43,842 nucleotides of DNA from Bacteroidales bacterium (lineage in GTDB: Bacteria > Bacteroidota > Bacteroidia > Bacteroidales > VadinHA17). How positions within the stretch are numbered: position 1 is the stretch's first letter; each line of letters begins with the position of its first letter. The notes beneath the pieces were generated by a model. The model saw only the letters and a program-made list of their open reading frames with translations, was not told the DNA's origin and ran no database searches. Shown here one piece after another: positions 23,198-36,928 of the stretch. A program made the translations under genes and the position numbers. The DNA is taken from assembly GCA_019429325.1 (NCBI GenBank), contig JAHYJA010000006.1:1-43842 (forward strand), written 5' to 3'.

Positions 23198-23893
23198 ATG
23201 ACTAAACTTACCAAAAACCAGAAGCTTGCCCTTGGAAAAATCGAAAAGGACAGGTTTTATACGTTGACAGAAGCATCTGCGCTGGTAAAGGATATTACTA
23301 CTACCAAATTTGATGCCTCAGTCGATCTGGATGTAAGGTTAGGTATCGATCCCAGGAAATCCAATCAGATGGTTCGCGGTGTCGTTTCCCTTCCTCACGG
23401 AACAGGCAAACAGACACGCGTTCTGGTCCTCTGCACCCCCGATAAGGAATCGGAAGCACAGGAGGCCGGAGCCGACCATGTTGGCCTTGACGATTTCATC
23501 GACAAGATCAAAAGCGGTTGGACTGATATTGATGTTATCATAACCATGCCATCCGTAATGGGAAAGGTCGGTCAGCTGGGCCGGATACTCGGCCCCCGCG
23601 GTCTGATGCCTAACCCGAAAAGTGGAACTGTAACAATGGATGTTGGTAAGGCTGTAAAAGAAGTAAAGCAGGGCAAGATTGATTTCAAGGTCGACAAGAC
23701 CGGGATCATCCATGCCTCAATCGGAAAAGTCTCATTCGAGCCTCAGAAGATCGTTGAAAACGCGAGGGAGTTTATCCACATGGTAAACAAACTTAAACCG
23801 GCTGCCGCCAAGGGAACCTACATTCGCAGTGTTTTCCTTTCAAGCACAATGAGCCCCGGTATAAAAGTCGATCCTAAAGGCCTTGATGATTAA
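23198..23893 (+). CDS. rplA: 50S ribosomal protein L1
   Basis: 231 residues. The core signature [18 protein letters not shown] is present at about 128-145, with the flanking two-domain L1 fold. It binds the L1 stalk of 23S rRNA and in many bacteria represses its own rplK-rplA mRNA. It lies 12 nt after rplK and 28 nt before rplJ, leaving no room for a separate rplJ leader in the intergenic space. Confidence 0.98.
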   Translation: MTKLTKNQKLALGKIEKDRFYTLTEASALVKDITTTKFDASVDLDVRLGIDPRKSNQMVRGVVSLPHGTGKQTRVLVLCTPDKESEAQEAGADHVGLDDFIDKIKSGWTDIDVIITMPSVMGKVGQLGRILGPRGLMPNPKSGTVTMDVGKAVKEVKQGKIDFKVDKTGIIHASIGKVSFEPQKIVENAREFIHMVNKLKPAAAKGTYIRSVFLSSTMSPGIKVDPKGLDD

Positions 23894-23921
23894 TGTATTA
23901 AGTAGCAAATCGAAGAAAATA

Positions 23922-24458
23922 ATGAGACGGGAAGAAAAAAAAGCTATAGTTGACAGCCTTGCTGAGAAACTGAAAGAATACAGTCACTTTTATCTGACTG
24001 ATACTGCTCAGCTTAATGCCGCTGATACAAGTGACCTGAGAAGAAAGTGCTTTGAAAACGATATCAGACTTGTCGTTGTGAAAAATACACTTCTCAAGAG
24101 AGCACTGGAGCAGTCTGAAATGAACCTTGAAGAACTCTATCCGGTTCTTTCAGGTACTACGTCCATCATGTTTGCCAATTCCGGGAACACTCCGGCAAAA
24201 ATCATAAAGGAGTTCCGCAAGCTGCATGATAAACCCCTTCTTAAAGGCGCGTACGTTCAGGAATCTGTTTACCTCGGAGACATTATGCTCGATGCTCTTG
24301 TCTCTGTCAAAACAAAAGAGGAACTCATTGGAGATATTATTCTGCTCCTTCAGTCACCCGCCAAAAACGTAATATCCGCCCTGAAATCAGGTGGTGATAA
24401 ATTACACGGTGTCCTTGAGACACTGTCAAAAAAAGAACAAAATCAATCGAATAACTAA
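23922..24458 (+). CDS. rplJ: 50S ribosomal protein L10
   Basis: 178 residues from the ATG at 23922, which gives the family start [17 protein letters not shown]; an in-frame extension to 23883 would overlap rplA and is not conserved. Contains [24 protein letters not shown], here noted as [13 protein letters not shown], the conserved rRNA-binding stretch. It forms the base of the L7/L12 stalk. rplL follows 17 nt later. Confidence 0.96.
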   Translation: MRREEKKAIVDSLAEKLKEYSHFYLTDTAQLNAADTSDLRRKCFENDIRLVVVKNTLLKRALEQSEMNLEELYPVLSGTTSIMFANSGNTPAKIIKEFRKLHDKPLLKGAYVQESVYLGDIMLDALVSVKTKEELIGDIILLLQSPAKNVISALKSGGDKLHGVLETLSKKEQNQSNN

Positions 24459-24475
24459 ATTTAAATCCTATAAAA

Positions 24476-24850
24476 ATGGCAGATCTTAAGAAATTTGCAG
24501 AAGAACTGGTTAACCTGTCTGTTAAAGAAGTCAACGAACTGGCAAAAATACTCAAAGAGGAGTATGGCATAGAACCCGCTGCAGCAGCAGTTGCCGTAGC
24601 AGGTCCGGCTGTAGCTGAAGAAAAACCCGCTGAAGAGAAATCATCTTTCGATGTCATACTTAGAGCTGCAGGTGGTCAGAAATTACAGATCGTTAAACTG
24701 GTTAAAGATATAACCGGACTTGGACTGAAGGAAGCCAAAGCAGTGGTTGACTCCGCTCCGGCTCCGGTGAAAGAGGGTATATCAAAAGAAGAGGCTGAAA
24801 CTATTAAAGGTCAATTGGTAGACGCAGGAGCTGAAGTTGAACTTAAATAA
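24476..24850 (+). CDS. rplL: 50S ribosomal protein L7/L12
   Basis: 124 residues. N-terminal dimerisation helices, an Ala/Pro/Glu-rich hinge at about 36-55, and the C-terminal factor-binding domain with [21 protein letters not shown]. It recruits translation factors to the ribosome. It is followed by a strong hairpin before rpoB. Confidence 0.98.
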   Translation: MADLKKFAEELVNLSVKEVNELAKILKEEYGIEPAAAAVAVAGPAVAEEKPAEEKSSFDVILRAAGGQKLQIVKLVKDITGLGLKEAKAVVDSAPAPVKEGISKEEAETIKGQLVDAGAEVELK

Positions 24851-24878
24851 GCTATACCTGATTGCCGGGTCGCAGGTT

Positions 24879-24911
24879 TAGTCCCGAATCTTTTCGGGAC
24901 TAGGCCTTTTT
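24879..24911 (+). terminator. Intrinsic terminator/attenuator between rplL and rpoB
   Basis: TAGTCCCGAA (24879-24888), loop TCTT, TTCGGGACTA (24893-24902): a perfect 10-bp stem, followed by GGCC and TTTTT (24907-24911). As rpoB has no recognisable promoter of its own in the remaining gap, partial termination here probably sets the ribosomal-protein to RNA-polymerase ratio. Confidence 0.75.
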
Positions 24912-24948
24912 GTCTGTTTAATAGTAAGTTCACTTAATTAGTTTATAA

Positions 24949-28758
<3,810 letters not shown>

Positions 28759-28808
28759 CAGATCTTTCAGGTATTGATTTTTAATATTGAACAAAAAAAA
28801 TTCTGCAT

Positions 28809-31800
28809 ATGTCATTCAGAAGAGATAACAAAACAAAATCCAGTTACTCAAAGATTTCAATCGGTCTGGCCTCACCGGAGGAGATCCTCGATCGTTCCAG
28901 CGGCGAGGTGCTGAAGCCTGAAACGATCAACTACCGTACCTACAAGCCTGAGCGCGACGGATTATTCTGCGAAAGGATCTTTGGTCCGGTGAAAGATTAT
29001 GAATGCCATTGCGGCAAGTATAAAAGAATAAGGTACAAGGGAATTGTCTGCGACCGCTGTGGTGTTGAAGTTACGGAGAAGAAGGTCAGGCGGGAAAGAA
29101 TGGGACATATATCGCTGGTTGTACCTGTTGCCCATATCTGGTATTTCAGGTCGCTGCCCAACAAGATCGGTTACCTGCTCGGTCTGCCTACCAAGAAGCT
29201 CGACTCGATAATCTATTATGAGAGATATGTGGTCATTAACCCGGGCATCAAGGCAGTGGATGGCGTCAAGTACCTTGATTTCCTTACCGAGGAGGAGTAT
29301 ATGGAGATCATCGAATCTCTTCCGAAGGAGAATCAATACCTTGAAGAGACTCATCCCGATAAATTCATTGCTGACATGGGAGCTGAGGCTCTTCATAAGC
29401 TTCTCAGCCGGGTCGATCTCGACGAACTCTCCTATTCACTTCGCCACAGGGCAAATACGGAGACTTCCCAGCAACGCAAGAACGAAGCGCTGAAGCGTCT
29501 GCAGGTTGTTGAGGCTTTCAGGGATTCAAAACATGTCAACAACCCCGAGTGGATGGTAATAAAGGTGGTACCCGTTATCCCGCCTGAGCTGAGGCCTCTT
29601 GTTCCGCTCGACGGCGGCCGTTTTGCGACGAGCGACCTTAATGACCTTTACAGAAGGGTAATCATCAGGAATAACCGTTTGAAGAGACTTATCGAGATCA
29701 AGGCACCTGAAGTGATACTGAGGAACGAAAAGAGAATGCTCCAGGAGGCTGTTGATTCCCTGTTTGACAATTCAAGAAAAGCCAATGCCGTCAAGACAGA
29801 TGCAAACCGTCCCCTTAAGTCGCTGAGCGACAGTCTTAAAGGAAAGCAGGGGCGTTTCCGTCAGAACCTGCTGGGCAAGAGGGTAGACTATTCCGCCCGT
29901 TCGGTTATTGTTGTTGGCCCCGAACTGAACCTTCATGAGTGCGGCTTACCCAAGGACATGGCTGCCGAACTCTACAAACCATTTATCATCCGCAAGCTTA
30001 TTGAGCGGGGAATAGTAAAAACGGTCAAGTCGGCGAAGAAAATTGTCGACAGGAAGGACCCTGTGGTCTGGGATATACTGGAGAACGTCCTGAAGGGACA
30101 CCCCGTACTCCTGAACCGTGCTCCCACACTCCACAGGCTTGGCATCCAGGCATTTCAGCCAAAGCTTATAGAGGGCAAGGCAATACAGCTCCACCCGCTG
30201 GTCTGTACAGCCTTTAACGCCGACTTCGACGGCGACCAGATGGCAGTGCATCTTCCGCTGGGGAATGCCGCCACACTTGAGGCACAGATGCTTATGCTGG
30301 CTTCGCACAATATCCTTAATCCTGCTAACGGGGCTCCGATCACCGTGCCTTCCCAGGACATGGTTCTGGGTCTTTATTATATTACCAAGGGCAGAAAAAG
30401 CACACCGGCCGAAAAAGTAAGGGGTGAGGGCATAGTATTCTATTCACCCGAAGAGGCAAACATAGCTTATAACGAAGGGAAAGTCGACCTTCATGCACAT
30501 ATCAAGGTGAAGGTGAACGACAGGGTGAACGGAGAGATGGTAAACCATATTATTGAAACAACCATTGGCCGTGTTATATTTAACCAGTACGTGCCGGAAG
30601 AGGTTGGTTTTATAAACGAGGTCCTGACGAAAAAATCCCTCAGGGATATTATCGGACGCGTCCTTAAATTGTCGGGGACAGCAAAGACTGCTGACTTTCT
30701 CGATGCAATCAAAAACCTTGGATTCTATTCAGCATTCAAGGGAGGCCTCTCCTTCAATCTTGATGATGTAATTATACCGGAGGAGAAGATAAAATTCGTC
30801 GATGAAGGGTATGAACATGTTGAGGAGGTTCTCAACAACTACAGCATGGGTTTCATAACCAACAATGAACGGTATAACCAGATAATTGACATCTGGACGC
30901 ACGTCAACGCAAGGCTCACACAATCGCTGATGAAACAGCTTTCGAATGACAAGCAGGGTTTCAACTCAGTCTATATGATGCTCGACTCGGGTGCCAGGGG
31001 GTCGAAAGAACAGATACGCCAGCTTTCTGGTATGAGGGGCCTGATGGCCAAGCCTCAGAAATCGGGTGCTTCCGGATCAGAGATCATCGAGAACCCTATT
31101 CTTTCAAACTTCAAGGAGGGACTATCGGTGCTTGAGTACTTTATCTCAACCCATGGCGCCAGAAAAGGTCTTGCGGATACCGCTCTCAAAACAGCAGATG
31201 CCGGTTATCTTACCAGACGTCTTGTTGACGTCTCGCAGGATGTCATAATCAACGAGGAAGACTGCGGGACACTCAGAGGGCTCGTGGCTATAGCTATTAA
31301 GAAGAATGAGGAGGTCGTCGAATCGCTCTATGAACGAATTCTCGGCCGCACGACAGTTCATAATGTCTTCCATCCTCTTACCGGAGAGCTTATTGTAGAG
31401 GCCGGACAGGAACTTACGGAAGAGCTTGCTTCGATGATTGAAGACTCGCCTATTGAACAGGTTGAGATCCGTTCGGTACTCACCTGTGAATCCAAGAAGG
31501 GTGTCTGCGCCAAATGCTACGGCCGTAACCTCTCGACAGGACACATGGTCCAGAAAGGTGAGGCAGTGGGTGTTATAGCCGCACAGAGTATCGGAGAACC
31601 GGGCACCCAGCTGACACTCCGTACTTTCCATGTTGGGGGTACAGCCTCCAATATCACCACCGAATCGAGACTGGTAGCCCGCTATAACGGTATAGCCGAA
31701 ATAGAGGAACTCAGATCTGTTCCTAAGAAAGATAATGAAAAGGGTGATATAGAGATAGTTATCGGAAGGCTTGCAGAACTGAGGATCATTGACAAGAAAA

Positions 31801-33101
31801 CAGGCATCGCACTCACTACCCATACCATTCCATATGGATCAAAACTATATATCAAACCGGGACAGGAGGTTGAGAAAGGCAAGCTTATATGCGAATGGGA
31901 TCCCTTCAACGCAGTTATTATATCAGAACTTTCAGGGAAAATCGGGTATGATTACCTGATTGAAGGCGTTACATTCCGGGAGGAGTCAGATGAGCAGACC
32001 GGATTCAAGGAAAAAGTGATCATCGAAAGCAGGGACAAAACCAAGAACCCGGCTATCAAGATTCTGTCACCCAAAGGTGAAGAACTGAGGGTATATAACC
32101 TCCCGGTAGGGGCTCACCTTGTTGTTGAAACAGAGAAAATTGTTGAAGCGGGAGTGGTGCTTGCAAAGATACCTCGTGCAGTAGGGAAATCGGGTGATAT
32201 AACGGGCGGTCTCCCCAGGGTTACAGAACTCTTTGAAGCCCGTAATCCCTCTAATCCCGCAATTGTTTCAGAGATAGATGGCGAAGTTACTTTCGGAAAG
32301 ATCAAAAGAGGCAACAGGGAGATCTCGATCAGGTCTAAATCAGATGAAGTAAAGAAATACCTTGTTCCCCTCTCGAAGCAGATACTTGTGCAGGAAAATG
32401 ATTATGTGAGAGCCGGTATAGCCCTTTCCGACGGAGCTGTCACACCTTCGGATATTCTTGCTATCAAGGGGCCAACAAAAGTACAGGAGTATATCGTTAA
32501 CGAGATCCAGGAAGTATATCGTTTGCAGGGTGTCAAGATCAACGACAAGCACTTCGAGATCATTGTGCGCCAGATGATGAGAAAGGTTGAGATAGTTGAC
32601 CCGGGCGACACCAAATTTCTTGAGCGTCAGGTTGTTGACAAGCTCGAGTTTATGGACGAGAATGACTGGATATATGGCAAGAAAGTTGTTATAGATTCAG
32701 GTGATTCTCAGACTCTTCGTCCGGGTATGATCATCTCGGCCCGTAAGCTGAGAGATGATAATTCTGCACTCAAGCGCCGCGACCTGAAGATTGTGGATTC
32801 CAGGGATGCAGTTCCCGCTACCTCAAGCCAGGTACTGCAGGGGATTACCAGGGCTGCCCTTCAGACCAAAAGCTTCTTCTCCGCAGCCTCCTTCCAGGAG
32901 ACTACAAAGGTTCTTAACGAAGCTGCAATACTTGGAAAGGTCGACAGGCTTGAAGGACTGAAGGAGAACGTGATCGTCGGTCATCTCATACCGGCCGGAA
33001 CAGGACAGCGCGAGTACAACAGCATAATAGTAGGCTCGCTCGAGGAGCTGGAAAACCTTGCCACTGCTCCGCAGGAAGCTGAAGCCGGGACAGTCAGATA
33101 A
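28809..33101 (+). CDS. rpoC: DNA-directed RNA polymerase beta' subunit
   Basis: 1430 residues, full length. The N-terminal zinc site uses Cys66, Cys68, Cys81 and Cys84; the catalytic Mg-binding NADFDGDQM is at 470-478; the second zinc site includes Cys893, Cys900 and Cys903 with an upstream Cys near 818. The trigger-loop region follows ([20 protein letters not shown]). Carries out RNA synthesis with RpoB. DUF3467 follows 16 nt downstream as is usual in Bacteroidota. Confidence 0.99.
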   Translation: MSFRRDNKTKSSYSKISIGLASPEEILDRSSGEVLKPETINYRTYKPERDGLFCERIFGPVKDYECHCGKYKRIRYKGIVCDRCGVEVTEKKVRRERMGHISLVVPVAHIWYFRSLPNKIGYLLGLPTKKLDSIIYYERYVVINPGIKAVDGVKYLDFLTEEEYMEIIESLPKENQYLEETHPDKFIADMGAEALHKLLSRVDLDELSYSLRHRANTETSQQRKNEALKRLQVVEAFRDSKHVNNPEWMVIKVVPVIPPELRPLVPLDGGRFATSDLNDLYRRVIIRNNRLKRLIEIKAPEVILRNEKRMLQEAVDSLFDNSRKANAVKTDANRPLKSLSDSLKGKQGRFRQNLLGKRVDYSARSVIVVGPELNLHECGLPKDMAAELYKPFIIRKLIERGIVKTVKSAKKIVDRKDPVVWDILENVLKGHPVLLNRAPTLHRLGIQAFQPKLIEGKAIQLHPLVCTAFNADFDGDQMAVHLPLGNAATLEAQMLMLASHNILNPANGAPITVPSQDMVLGLYYITKGRKSTPAEKVRGEGIVFYSPEEANIAYNEGKVDLHAHIKVKVNDRVNGEMVNHIIETTIGRVIFNQYVPEEVGFINEVLTKKSLRDIIGRVLKLSGTAKTADFLDAIKNLGFYSAFKGGLSFNLDDVIIPEEKIKFVDEGYEHVEEVLNNYSMGFITNNERYNQIIDIWTHVNARLTQSLMKQLSNDKQGFNSVYMMLDSGARGSKEQIRQLSGMRGLMAKPQKSGASGSEIIENPILSNFKEGLSVLEYFISTHGARKGLADTALKTADAGYLTRRLVDVSQDVIINEEDCGTLRGLVAIAIKKNEEVVESLYERILGRTTVHNVFHPLTGELIVEAGQELTEELASMIEDSPIEQVEIRSVLTCESKKGVCAKCYGRNLSTGHMVQKGEAVGVIAAQSIGEPGTQLTLRTFHVGGTASNITTESRLVARYNGIAEIEELRSVPKKDNEKGDIEIVIGRLAELRIIDKKTGIALTTHTIPYGSKLYIKPGQEVEKGKLICEWDPFNAVIISELSGKIGYDYLIEGVTFREESDEQTGFKEKVIIESRDKTKNPAIKILSPKGEELRVYNLPVGAHLVVETEKIVEAGVVLAKIPRAVGKSGDITGGLPRVTELFEARNPSNPAIVSEIDGEVTFGKIKRGNREISIRSKSDEVKKYLVPLSKQILVQENDYVRAGIALSDGAVTPSDILAIKGPTKVQEYIVNEIQEVYRLQGVKINDKHFEIIVRQMMRKVEIVDPGDTKFLERQVVDKLEFMDENDWIYGKKVVIDSGDSQTLRPGMIISARKLRDDNSALKRRDLKIVDSRDAVPATSSQVLQGITRAALQTKSFFSAASFQETTKVLNEAAILGKVDRLEGLKENVIVGHLIPAGTGQREYNSIIVGSLEELENLATAPQEAEAGTVR

Positions 33102-33117
33102 ACTTAAAAAGCTAATT

Positions 33118-33435
33118 ATGTCAGATCCGAAAAATCCAGGCCAGATAAGTATTGAGCTAAATGAAGAAGTAGCTCAGGGAACCTATTCCAACCTTGCTGT
33201 TATAACACATTCAGCTTCTGAATTTGTTGTGGACTTTGTCCGGATAATGCCGGGAATACCTAAGGCACAGGTCAAATCCCGGATTATTCTCACTCCGGAA
33301 CATGCCAAGAGACTGGTTGCCGCTCTTCAGGATAATATCGCGAAATACGAATCTGTCCATGGTGTTATAAAGGAAGTAAAAGGATCAGCTCCCGTCCTTC
33401 CTTTAACTTTTGGAGGTCCGACTGCCCAGGCATAA
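33118..33435 (+). CDS. DUF3467 domain protein
   Basis: A 105-residue small cytoplasmic protein of the DUF3467 family. It reads ISIELNEEVAQGTYSNLAVITHS at the N-terminus (two conserved pieces) and includes RIILTPEHAKRLVAALQDNI. The ATG at 33118 starts 16 nt after the rpoC stop; a longer in-frame start would overlap rpoC. The rpoC-DUF3467 pairing is conserved in Bacteroidota, but the function is unknown. Confidence 0.87.
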   Translation: MSDPKNPGQISIELNEEVAQGTYSNLAVITHSASEFVVDFVRIMPGIPKAQVKSRIILTPEHAKRLVAALQDNIAKYESVHGVIKEVKGSAPVLPLTFGGPTAQA

Positions 33436-33445
33436 AAAAAAATTG

Positions 33446-33453
33446 TTACTTTG
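33446..33453 (+). promoter_or_regulatory. Candidate -7 box before the small secreted protein gene
   Basis: TTACTTTG, one mismatch to TAnnTTTG and identical to the box before the nitroreductase gene, 35 nt upstream of the ATG at 33489. No TTG at -33 was found. Confidence 0.35.
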
Positions 33454-33488
33454 CACAGGAAATATGCTGTCATATTAATAAACCTGAA

Positions 33489-33884
33489 ATGAGAACAATC
33501 AGAAAGATTCTTATAATATTGATAATTGCCGTCCCTGTTTTTACCGATGGCGGCTGTAAGAAGCAGGCTAAATGCGGTTGTGACGGAGATATGCTGTTTG
33601 AGCTTGACAGGGAAATGGCTAATGTCTACTTCACTGAAACAAGCGCTACTTTTTCTCCGCTTACAAACCCTTACGCGACTTACAGTTTTTGCAATCCGGG
33701 AGAAATGTACCCAAAAATGCAGGAATTTAAATCCGGCGATCTGCTTCAGGTATCGGGTAAGGTTTTCTGGAATTGCAGTTACCTCTATTCCACAAGCAGT
33801 ACCGGCTATTCATATCAGTACCTGTACAAATACTATGACATTCTGGTAACTAATGTAACGACAGATCTTTACGGCAAAAAATAA
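33489..33884 (+). CDS. Small secreted or lipid-anchored Cys-containing protein (unknown function)
   Basis: 131 residues, not assignable to a named family. A basic start and hydrophobic core (about 5-19) form a signal peptide; Cys23 in DGGC could be a lipid-attachment site although Asp at -3 is atypical. Further cysteines occur at about 29, 31, 68 and 95 (CGC, SFCNPGE, FWNCSY), so disulfides are likely in the periplasm. The C-terminal half is Tyr-rich and beta-like, ending in TDLYGKK. It stands alone between DUF3467 and the DUF2520 operon. Similar short proteins are common in Bacteroidales without known role. Confidence 0.65.
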   Translation: MRTIRKILIILIIAVPVFTDGGCKKQAKCGCDGDMLFELDREMANVYFTETSATFSPLTNPYATYSFCNPGEMYPKMQEFKSGDLLQVSGKVFWNCSYLYSTSSTGYSYQYLYKYYDILVTNVTTDLYGKK

Positions 33885-33952
33885 CACCGGTTTCCCAAAA
33901 AACTTTACTTATCAGCGATCACACATCCGCGATCAAAGCGCTCTTATGCTTA

Positions 33953-33981
33953 TTGATTGTGACTTCAATTTTGTATCTTTC
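33953..33981 (+). promoter_or_regulatory. Promoter of the DUF2520-kdsC-ubiA-maf operon
   Basis: TTG (33953-33955), 18-nt spacer, TATCTTTC (33974-33981), one mismatch to TAnnTTTG. It is 14 nt upstream of the TTG start at 33996. Confidence 0.5.
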
Positions 33982-33995
33982 AGGAAATTTTTTGA

Positions 33996-34778
33996 TTGGA
34001 AGGTTACAACATATCGTTTGCCGGAGCAGGCAGAGTTGGAGCTGCATTATGTGAAGCCCTGCATGAGGCCGGTCTGAGAATATGCCAGGTCGTCTCACCC
34101 ACCGGAGAAAACGGAAAGGCAGTTGCTGAGCGATGCGAGGCAGCGTGGTCACCCGACCTGATCTTTTCAGACGAAACGGATATTATAATCGTATCGGTCC
34201 CTGACAGTAAACTGGAGGATGTTATCAGAAAAATAAGATGCCGCCCCGATACCCTGATAGCTCATACTGCAGGGAGCTATGGTCTGGATGTTTTTCCGTC
34301 ACACATCATTAATTCAGGTGTTCTGTATCCTCTGCAAACCTTCTCGAAGGGACGAAGAGTTACTTTCAGTGAGCTTCCCTTCTTTATAGAATCATCCGGA
34401 GAAGTGGCATTGAACAAATTGGAAAGCATTGCCGGGAAAATAGGAGGAAGGGTTTATTTCACTGATACAGAGCATAGGAGGTTCCTGCATCTTTCAGCCG
34501 TATTCGTGTGCAATTTCGTCAACCACATGCTCCATGCCGGAAATGAGATCACTGAAAGAGCCGGACTGCCGTTTGAGGTACTGGAACCCCTGATACAGGA
34601 GACGATTTTAAAAGCCGTTGAGAACGGGCCCGTGAAATCACAGACAGGGCCTGCAGCGCGACACGATCTCAACACCATAACAAAACATATTGAGTTACTT
34701 TCCTTTTCACCCCGGTTGCAGAATCTCTACAGGGAAGTGTCGCAGTCGATCATGAGCCTTAATAAAACAGTTGAATAA
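33996..34778 (+). CDS. Rossmann-like and DUF2520 domain protein
   Basis: 260 residues. The N-terminal Rossmann fold has FAGAGRVGAALCEAL at about 8-22, and the C-terminal all-helical half is DUF2520. The architecture resembles pyrroline-5-carboxylate reductase (ProC) and 6-phosphogluconate-type dehydrogenases, so a NAD(P)-dependent oxidoreductase is inferred, without a known substrate. The start is a TTG at 33996, directly after the promoter. The stop overlaps the ATG of the next gene (TAATG), indicating translational coupling. Confidence 0.82.
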   Translation: MEGYNISFAGAGRVGAALCEALHEAGLRICQVVSPTGENGKAVAERCEAAWSPDLIFSDETDIIIVSVPDSKLEDVIRKIRCRPDTLIAHTAGSYGLDVFPSHIINSGVLYPLQTFSKGRRVTFSELPFFIESSGEVALNKLESIAGKIGGRVYFTDTEHRRFLHLSAVFVCNFVNHMLHAGNEITERAGLPFEVLEPLIQETILKAVENGPVKSQTGPAARHDLNTITKHIELLSFSPRLQNLYREVSQSIMSLNKTVE

Positions 34779-35299
34779 TGACGAATTTTAAGGAGGACCT
34801 CTTAAGAGTTAAAGCATTTGTTTTTGATATAGACGGTGTTCTCTCATTGCAGACGATCAGCCTGAACACGTTTGGTGTGCCCAACAGAACTGTAAACCTG
34901 CGGGACGGCTATGCCCTCCAGCTTGCAGTTAAAAAGGGGTATTATGTTGGTGTGATCTCAGGCGCCAACTCCAAAGAATATGTCAGGAGACTTAAATCCC
35001 TTGGCATAAAGGATATATTTCTGAACAGCAGAAAAAAAACTGACCATTTCCTCGACTTTCTTTCGCGTCATAAGCTCGACAAATCTGACGTTTTATACAT
35101 GGGTGATGATATTCCTGATTATGAGGTCATGAAGTTGGCAGGGATCCCGGTCTGTCCGTCCGACGCTGACAGTGAGATAAGACAGATCTCTCTGTATGTG
35201 TCAGATAAAAAGGGGGGGCAGGGTTGTGTCAGGGACGTTGTGGAACAGGTTCTCAGGCTTCATAATAACTGGCTCGGTTCAGATGCATATACATGGTAG
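34778..35299 (+). CDS. KdsC-like HAD-family phosphatase
   Basis: 173 residues, similar in length and motifs to 3-deoxy-D-manno-octulosonate 8-phosphate phosphatase. HAD motif I is FDIDGVLS (Asp nucleophile), motif II GVISGANS, motif III RKKTDHF and motif IV MGDDIPDYE. KdsC removes the phosphate from Kdo-8-P in LPS inner-core synthesis. No kdsA/kdsB is adjacent, so a different sugar-phosphate substrate remains possible. It overlaps the upstream gene by 1 nt and lies 3 nt before the UbiA gene. Confidence 0.83.
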   Translation: MTNFKEDLLRVKAFVFDIDGVLSLQTISLNTFGVPNRTVNLRDGYALQLAVKKGYYVGVISGANSKEYVRRLKSLGIKDIFLNSRKKTDHFLDFLSRHKLDKSDVLYMGDDIPDYEVMKLAGIPVCPSDADSEIRQISLYVSDKKGGQGCVRDVVEQVLRLHNNWLGSDAYTW

Positions 35300-35302
35300 A
35301 TA

Positions 35303-36286
35303 ATGAAAGCATTCCTTAACCTTATACGGTGGCCTAACCTGCTTATAATCATTCTGACAATGGTCCTGATGAGATATGCGGTAATTGAACCCCTTTTAAG
35401 CAAGATTGATGTAATACTGTTGCACGGCTCGGGGGAGGGGACTTTTATGACTCTTCAGTTTCCATTGTTCCAGTTCATTCTTCTTGTTGCTGCTACCCTC
35501 CTTATAACCTCTGCCGGTTATGTAATTAACGATTATTTTGACATCAGAACTGACCTCATCAACAGGGGTGAAGTAATCGTCGGAACGAAGATTACCAGAA
35601 GGAAAGCCATGATGTGGCACACAATATTCAATATTACGGGAGTCGGGGCAGGATTCTATATTTCATGGAAAGCCGGTTATTTCTGGCTGGGTACGCTTTA
35701 TCTTATCGTGTCGGGATTACTCTATTTCTATTCTGCCAGCTACAAGCGCCAGTTCCTTGTCGGAAACCTGCTGGTGGCACTGCTGACAGCCCTGGTGCCA
35801 CTTCTTGTGGTGTTCTATGAATGGCCGGCACTTTACAGGTATTACATGCTGAATGCCGTTACTCTGCCTGACTTCAACCTTATTTTCTACTGGGTGGGAG
35901 GGTTTGCTGTTTTTGCATTTCTCCTTACTCTTGCACGTGAAATTATAAAGGATATAGAAGATTTTGAAGGCGATAAGGCACATGGAAGGAATACTGTTCC
36001 GGTGGTAACAGGGATAATGGGCGCCAGGATTATTGCAGCTTCAATCAATATAGTAATAACCGCGTTACTCTTTATTGTCTGGTATTTCGCTATTAATGAC
36101 AGGATCACGCTTATCTATCTCGTCCTGTTTATCGCCCTGCCGCTGTTGTATGTTGTCTATCAGCTTCTCATAAGCAGGCACAGTGAACAGTTGCATATCG
36201 CCAGCAGATATATGAAGCTGGCAATGTTCACCGGAATACTGTATTCCCTTGTCGTTAAAGCAATATTAACCTGGAATCTGTTCTGA
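35303..36286 (+). CDS. UbiA family prenyltransferase
   Basis: 327 residues with about eight or nine transmembrane helices. The first Asp-rich motif NDYFDIRTDLINR (NDxxDxxxD) and the second KDIEDFEGDKAHGRNT (DxxxDxxGD) bind the prenyl diphosphate through Mg2+. Bacteroidota homologues are often annotated as geranylgeranylglycerol-phosphate geranylgeranyltransferase-like; whether the acceptor is a glycerol phosphate, quinone or other compound cannot be read here. It is the third gene of the operon and is followed 2 nt later by maf. Confidence 0.85.
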   Translation: MKAFLNLIRWPNLLIIILTMVLMRYAVIEPLLSKIDVILLHGSGEGTFMTLQFPLFQFILLVAATLLITSAGYVINDYFDIRTDLINRGEVIVGTKITRRKAMMWHTIFNITGVGAGFYISWKAGYFWLGTLYLIVSGLLYFYSASYKRQFLVGNLLVALLTALVPLLVVFYEWPALYRYYMLNAVTLPDFNLIFYWVGGFAVFAFLLTLAREIIKDIEDFEGDKAHGRNTVPVVTGIMGARIIAASINIVITALLFIVWYFAINDRITLIYLVLFIALPLLYVVYQLLISRHSEQLHIASRYMKLAMFTGILYSLVVKAILTWNLF

Positions 36287-36288
36287 AG

Positions 36289-36906
36289 ATGCTGGCGGAT
36301 AGTCTGAACAGATACAGGATAATACTGGCTTCAGGATCACCCAGGAGGAAACAGCTCCTGGAAGATATGGGACTTAAGTTTGAGGTGATAATCACCTCGG
36401 TCCCGGAGGAGGGTCCTCCGGAACTTGAAGGGAGGGAACTGGCAATGCATGTGGCGGCAGAAAAAGCCCGTATCCTGAAACCAGGATTGAAAAAAACCGA
36501 TATCGTTATCGCTGCAGATACCATAGTCTGGTGCAACGACACGCTGCTCGGAAAACCGGAAGGGATTGACGATGCAGCAGAGATGCTCAGATCCATTTCG
36601 GGCAGGACCCACGAGGTGATTACCGGTGTCTGCATTATGACTGCAGATAAGGAAATCTTATTTTCCGATTCGACAAAAGTCACATTTGGAAAACTTACGG
36701 ATGAAGAGATTTATTATTACATAGATAACTACAAACCCTACGACAAGGCAGGAGCTTATGGGATCCAGGAGTGGATCGGCTATATCGGATGCAGACGTAT
36801 AGAAGGATCATATTTTAATGTGATGGGACTTCCTGTACAGCGGCTCTACCGGGAACTGCAGAGACTGCCAGGGAGCGAGGGGCAGGGGGCAGGGGGTGAG
36901 GCGTGA
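36289..36906 (+). CDS. maf: Maf family nucleoside triphosphate pyrophosphatase
   Basis: 205 residues. The family start ILASGSPRRKQLL (about 13-25) is intact, as are ADTIVWCND and YDKAGAYGIQEW. Maf proteins hydrolyse non-canonical or excess dTTP/UTP and have been linked to septum control. The C-terminal tail is odd: the last ~11 residues (EGQGAGGEA region) are encoded inside the heptad repeat that starts at 36873, and the stop codon is part of a gcgtgag unit. The normal family end would be near the RELQRL segment. Last gene of its operon. Confidence 0.88.
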   Translation: MLADSLNRYRIILASGSPRRKQLLEDMGLKFEVIITSVPEEGPPELEGRELAMHVAAEKARILKPGLKKTDIVIAADTIVWCNDTLLGKPEGIDDAAEMLRSISGRTHEVITGVCIMTADKEILFSDSTKVTFGKLTDEEIYYYIDNYKPYDKAGAYGIQEWIGYIGCRRIEGSYFNVMGLPVQRLYRELQRLPGSEGQGAGGEA

Positions 36907-36928
36907 GGCGTGAGGAGGTGAGCGTAGA
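36873..36928 (+). repeat. Degenerate heptad array, copy B, overlapping the 3' end of maf
   Basis: Eight consecutive 7-bp units: gagcgag, gggcagg, gggcagg, gggtgag, gcgtgag, gcgtgag, gaggtga, gcgtaga. The period is exact with point variation. TGA at 36897-36899, 36904-36906 and 36911-36913 falls in three different frames; the second is the maf stop. Two further units, agggcaa twice, occur at 37172-37185. Confidence 0.8.

Noticed and set aside
31146-31823. 225-codon minus-strand open frame
   Set aside because: Antisense shadow of rpoC.
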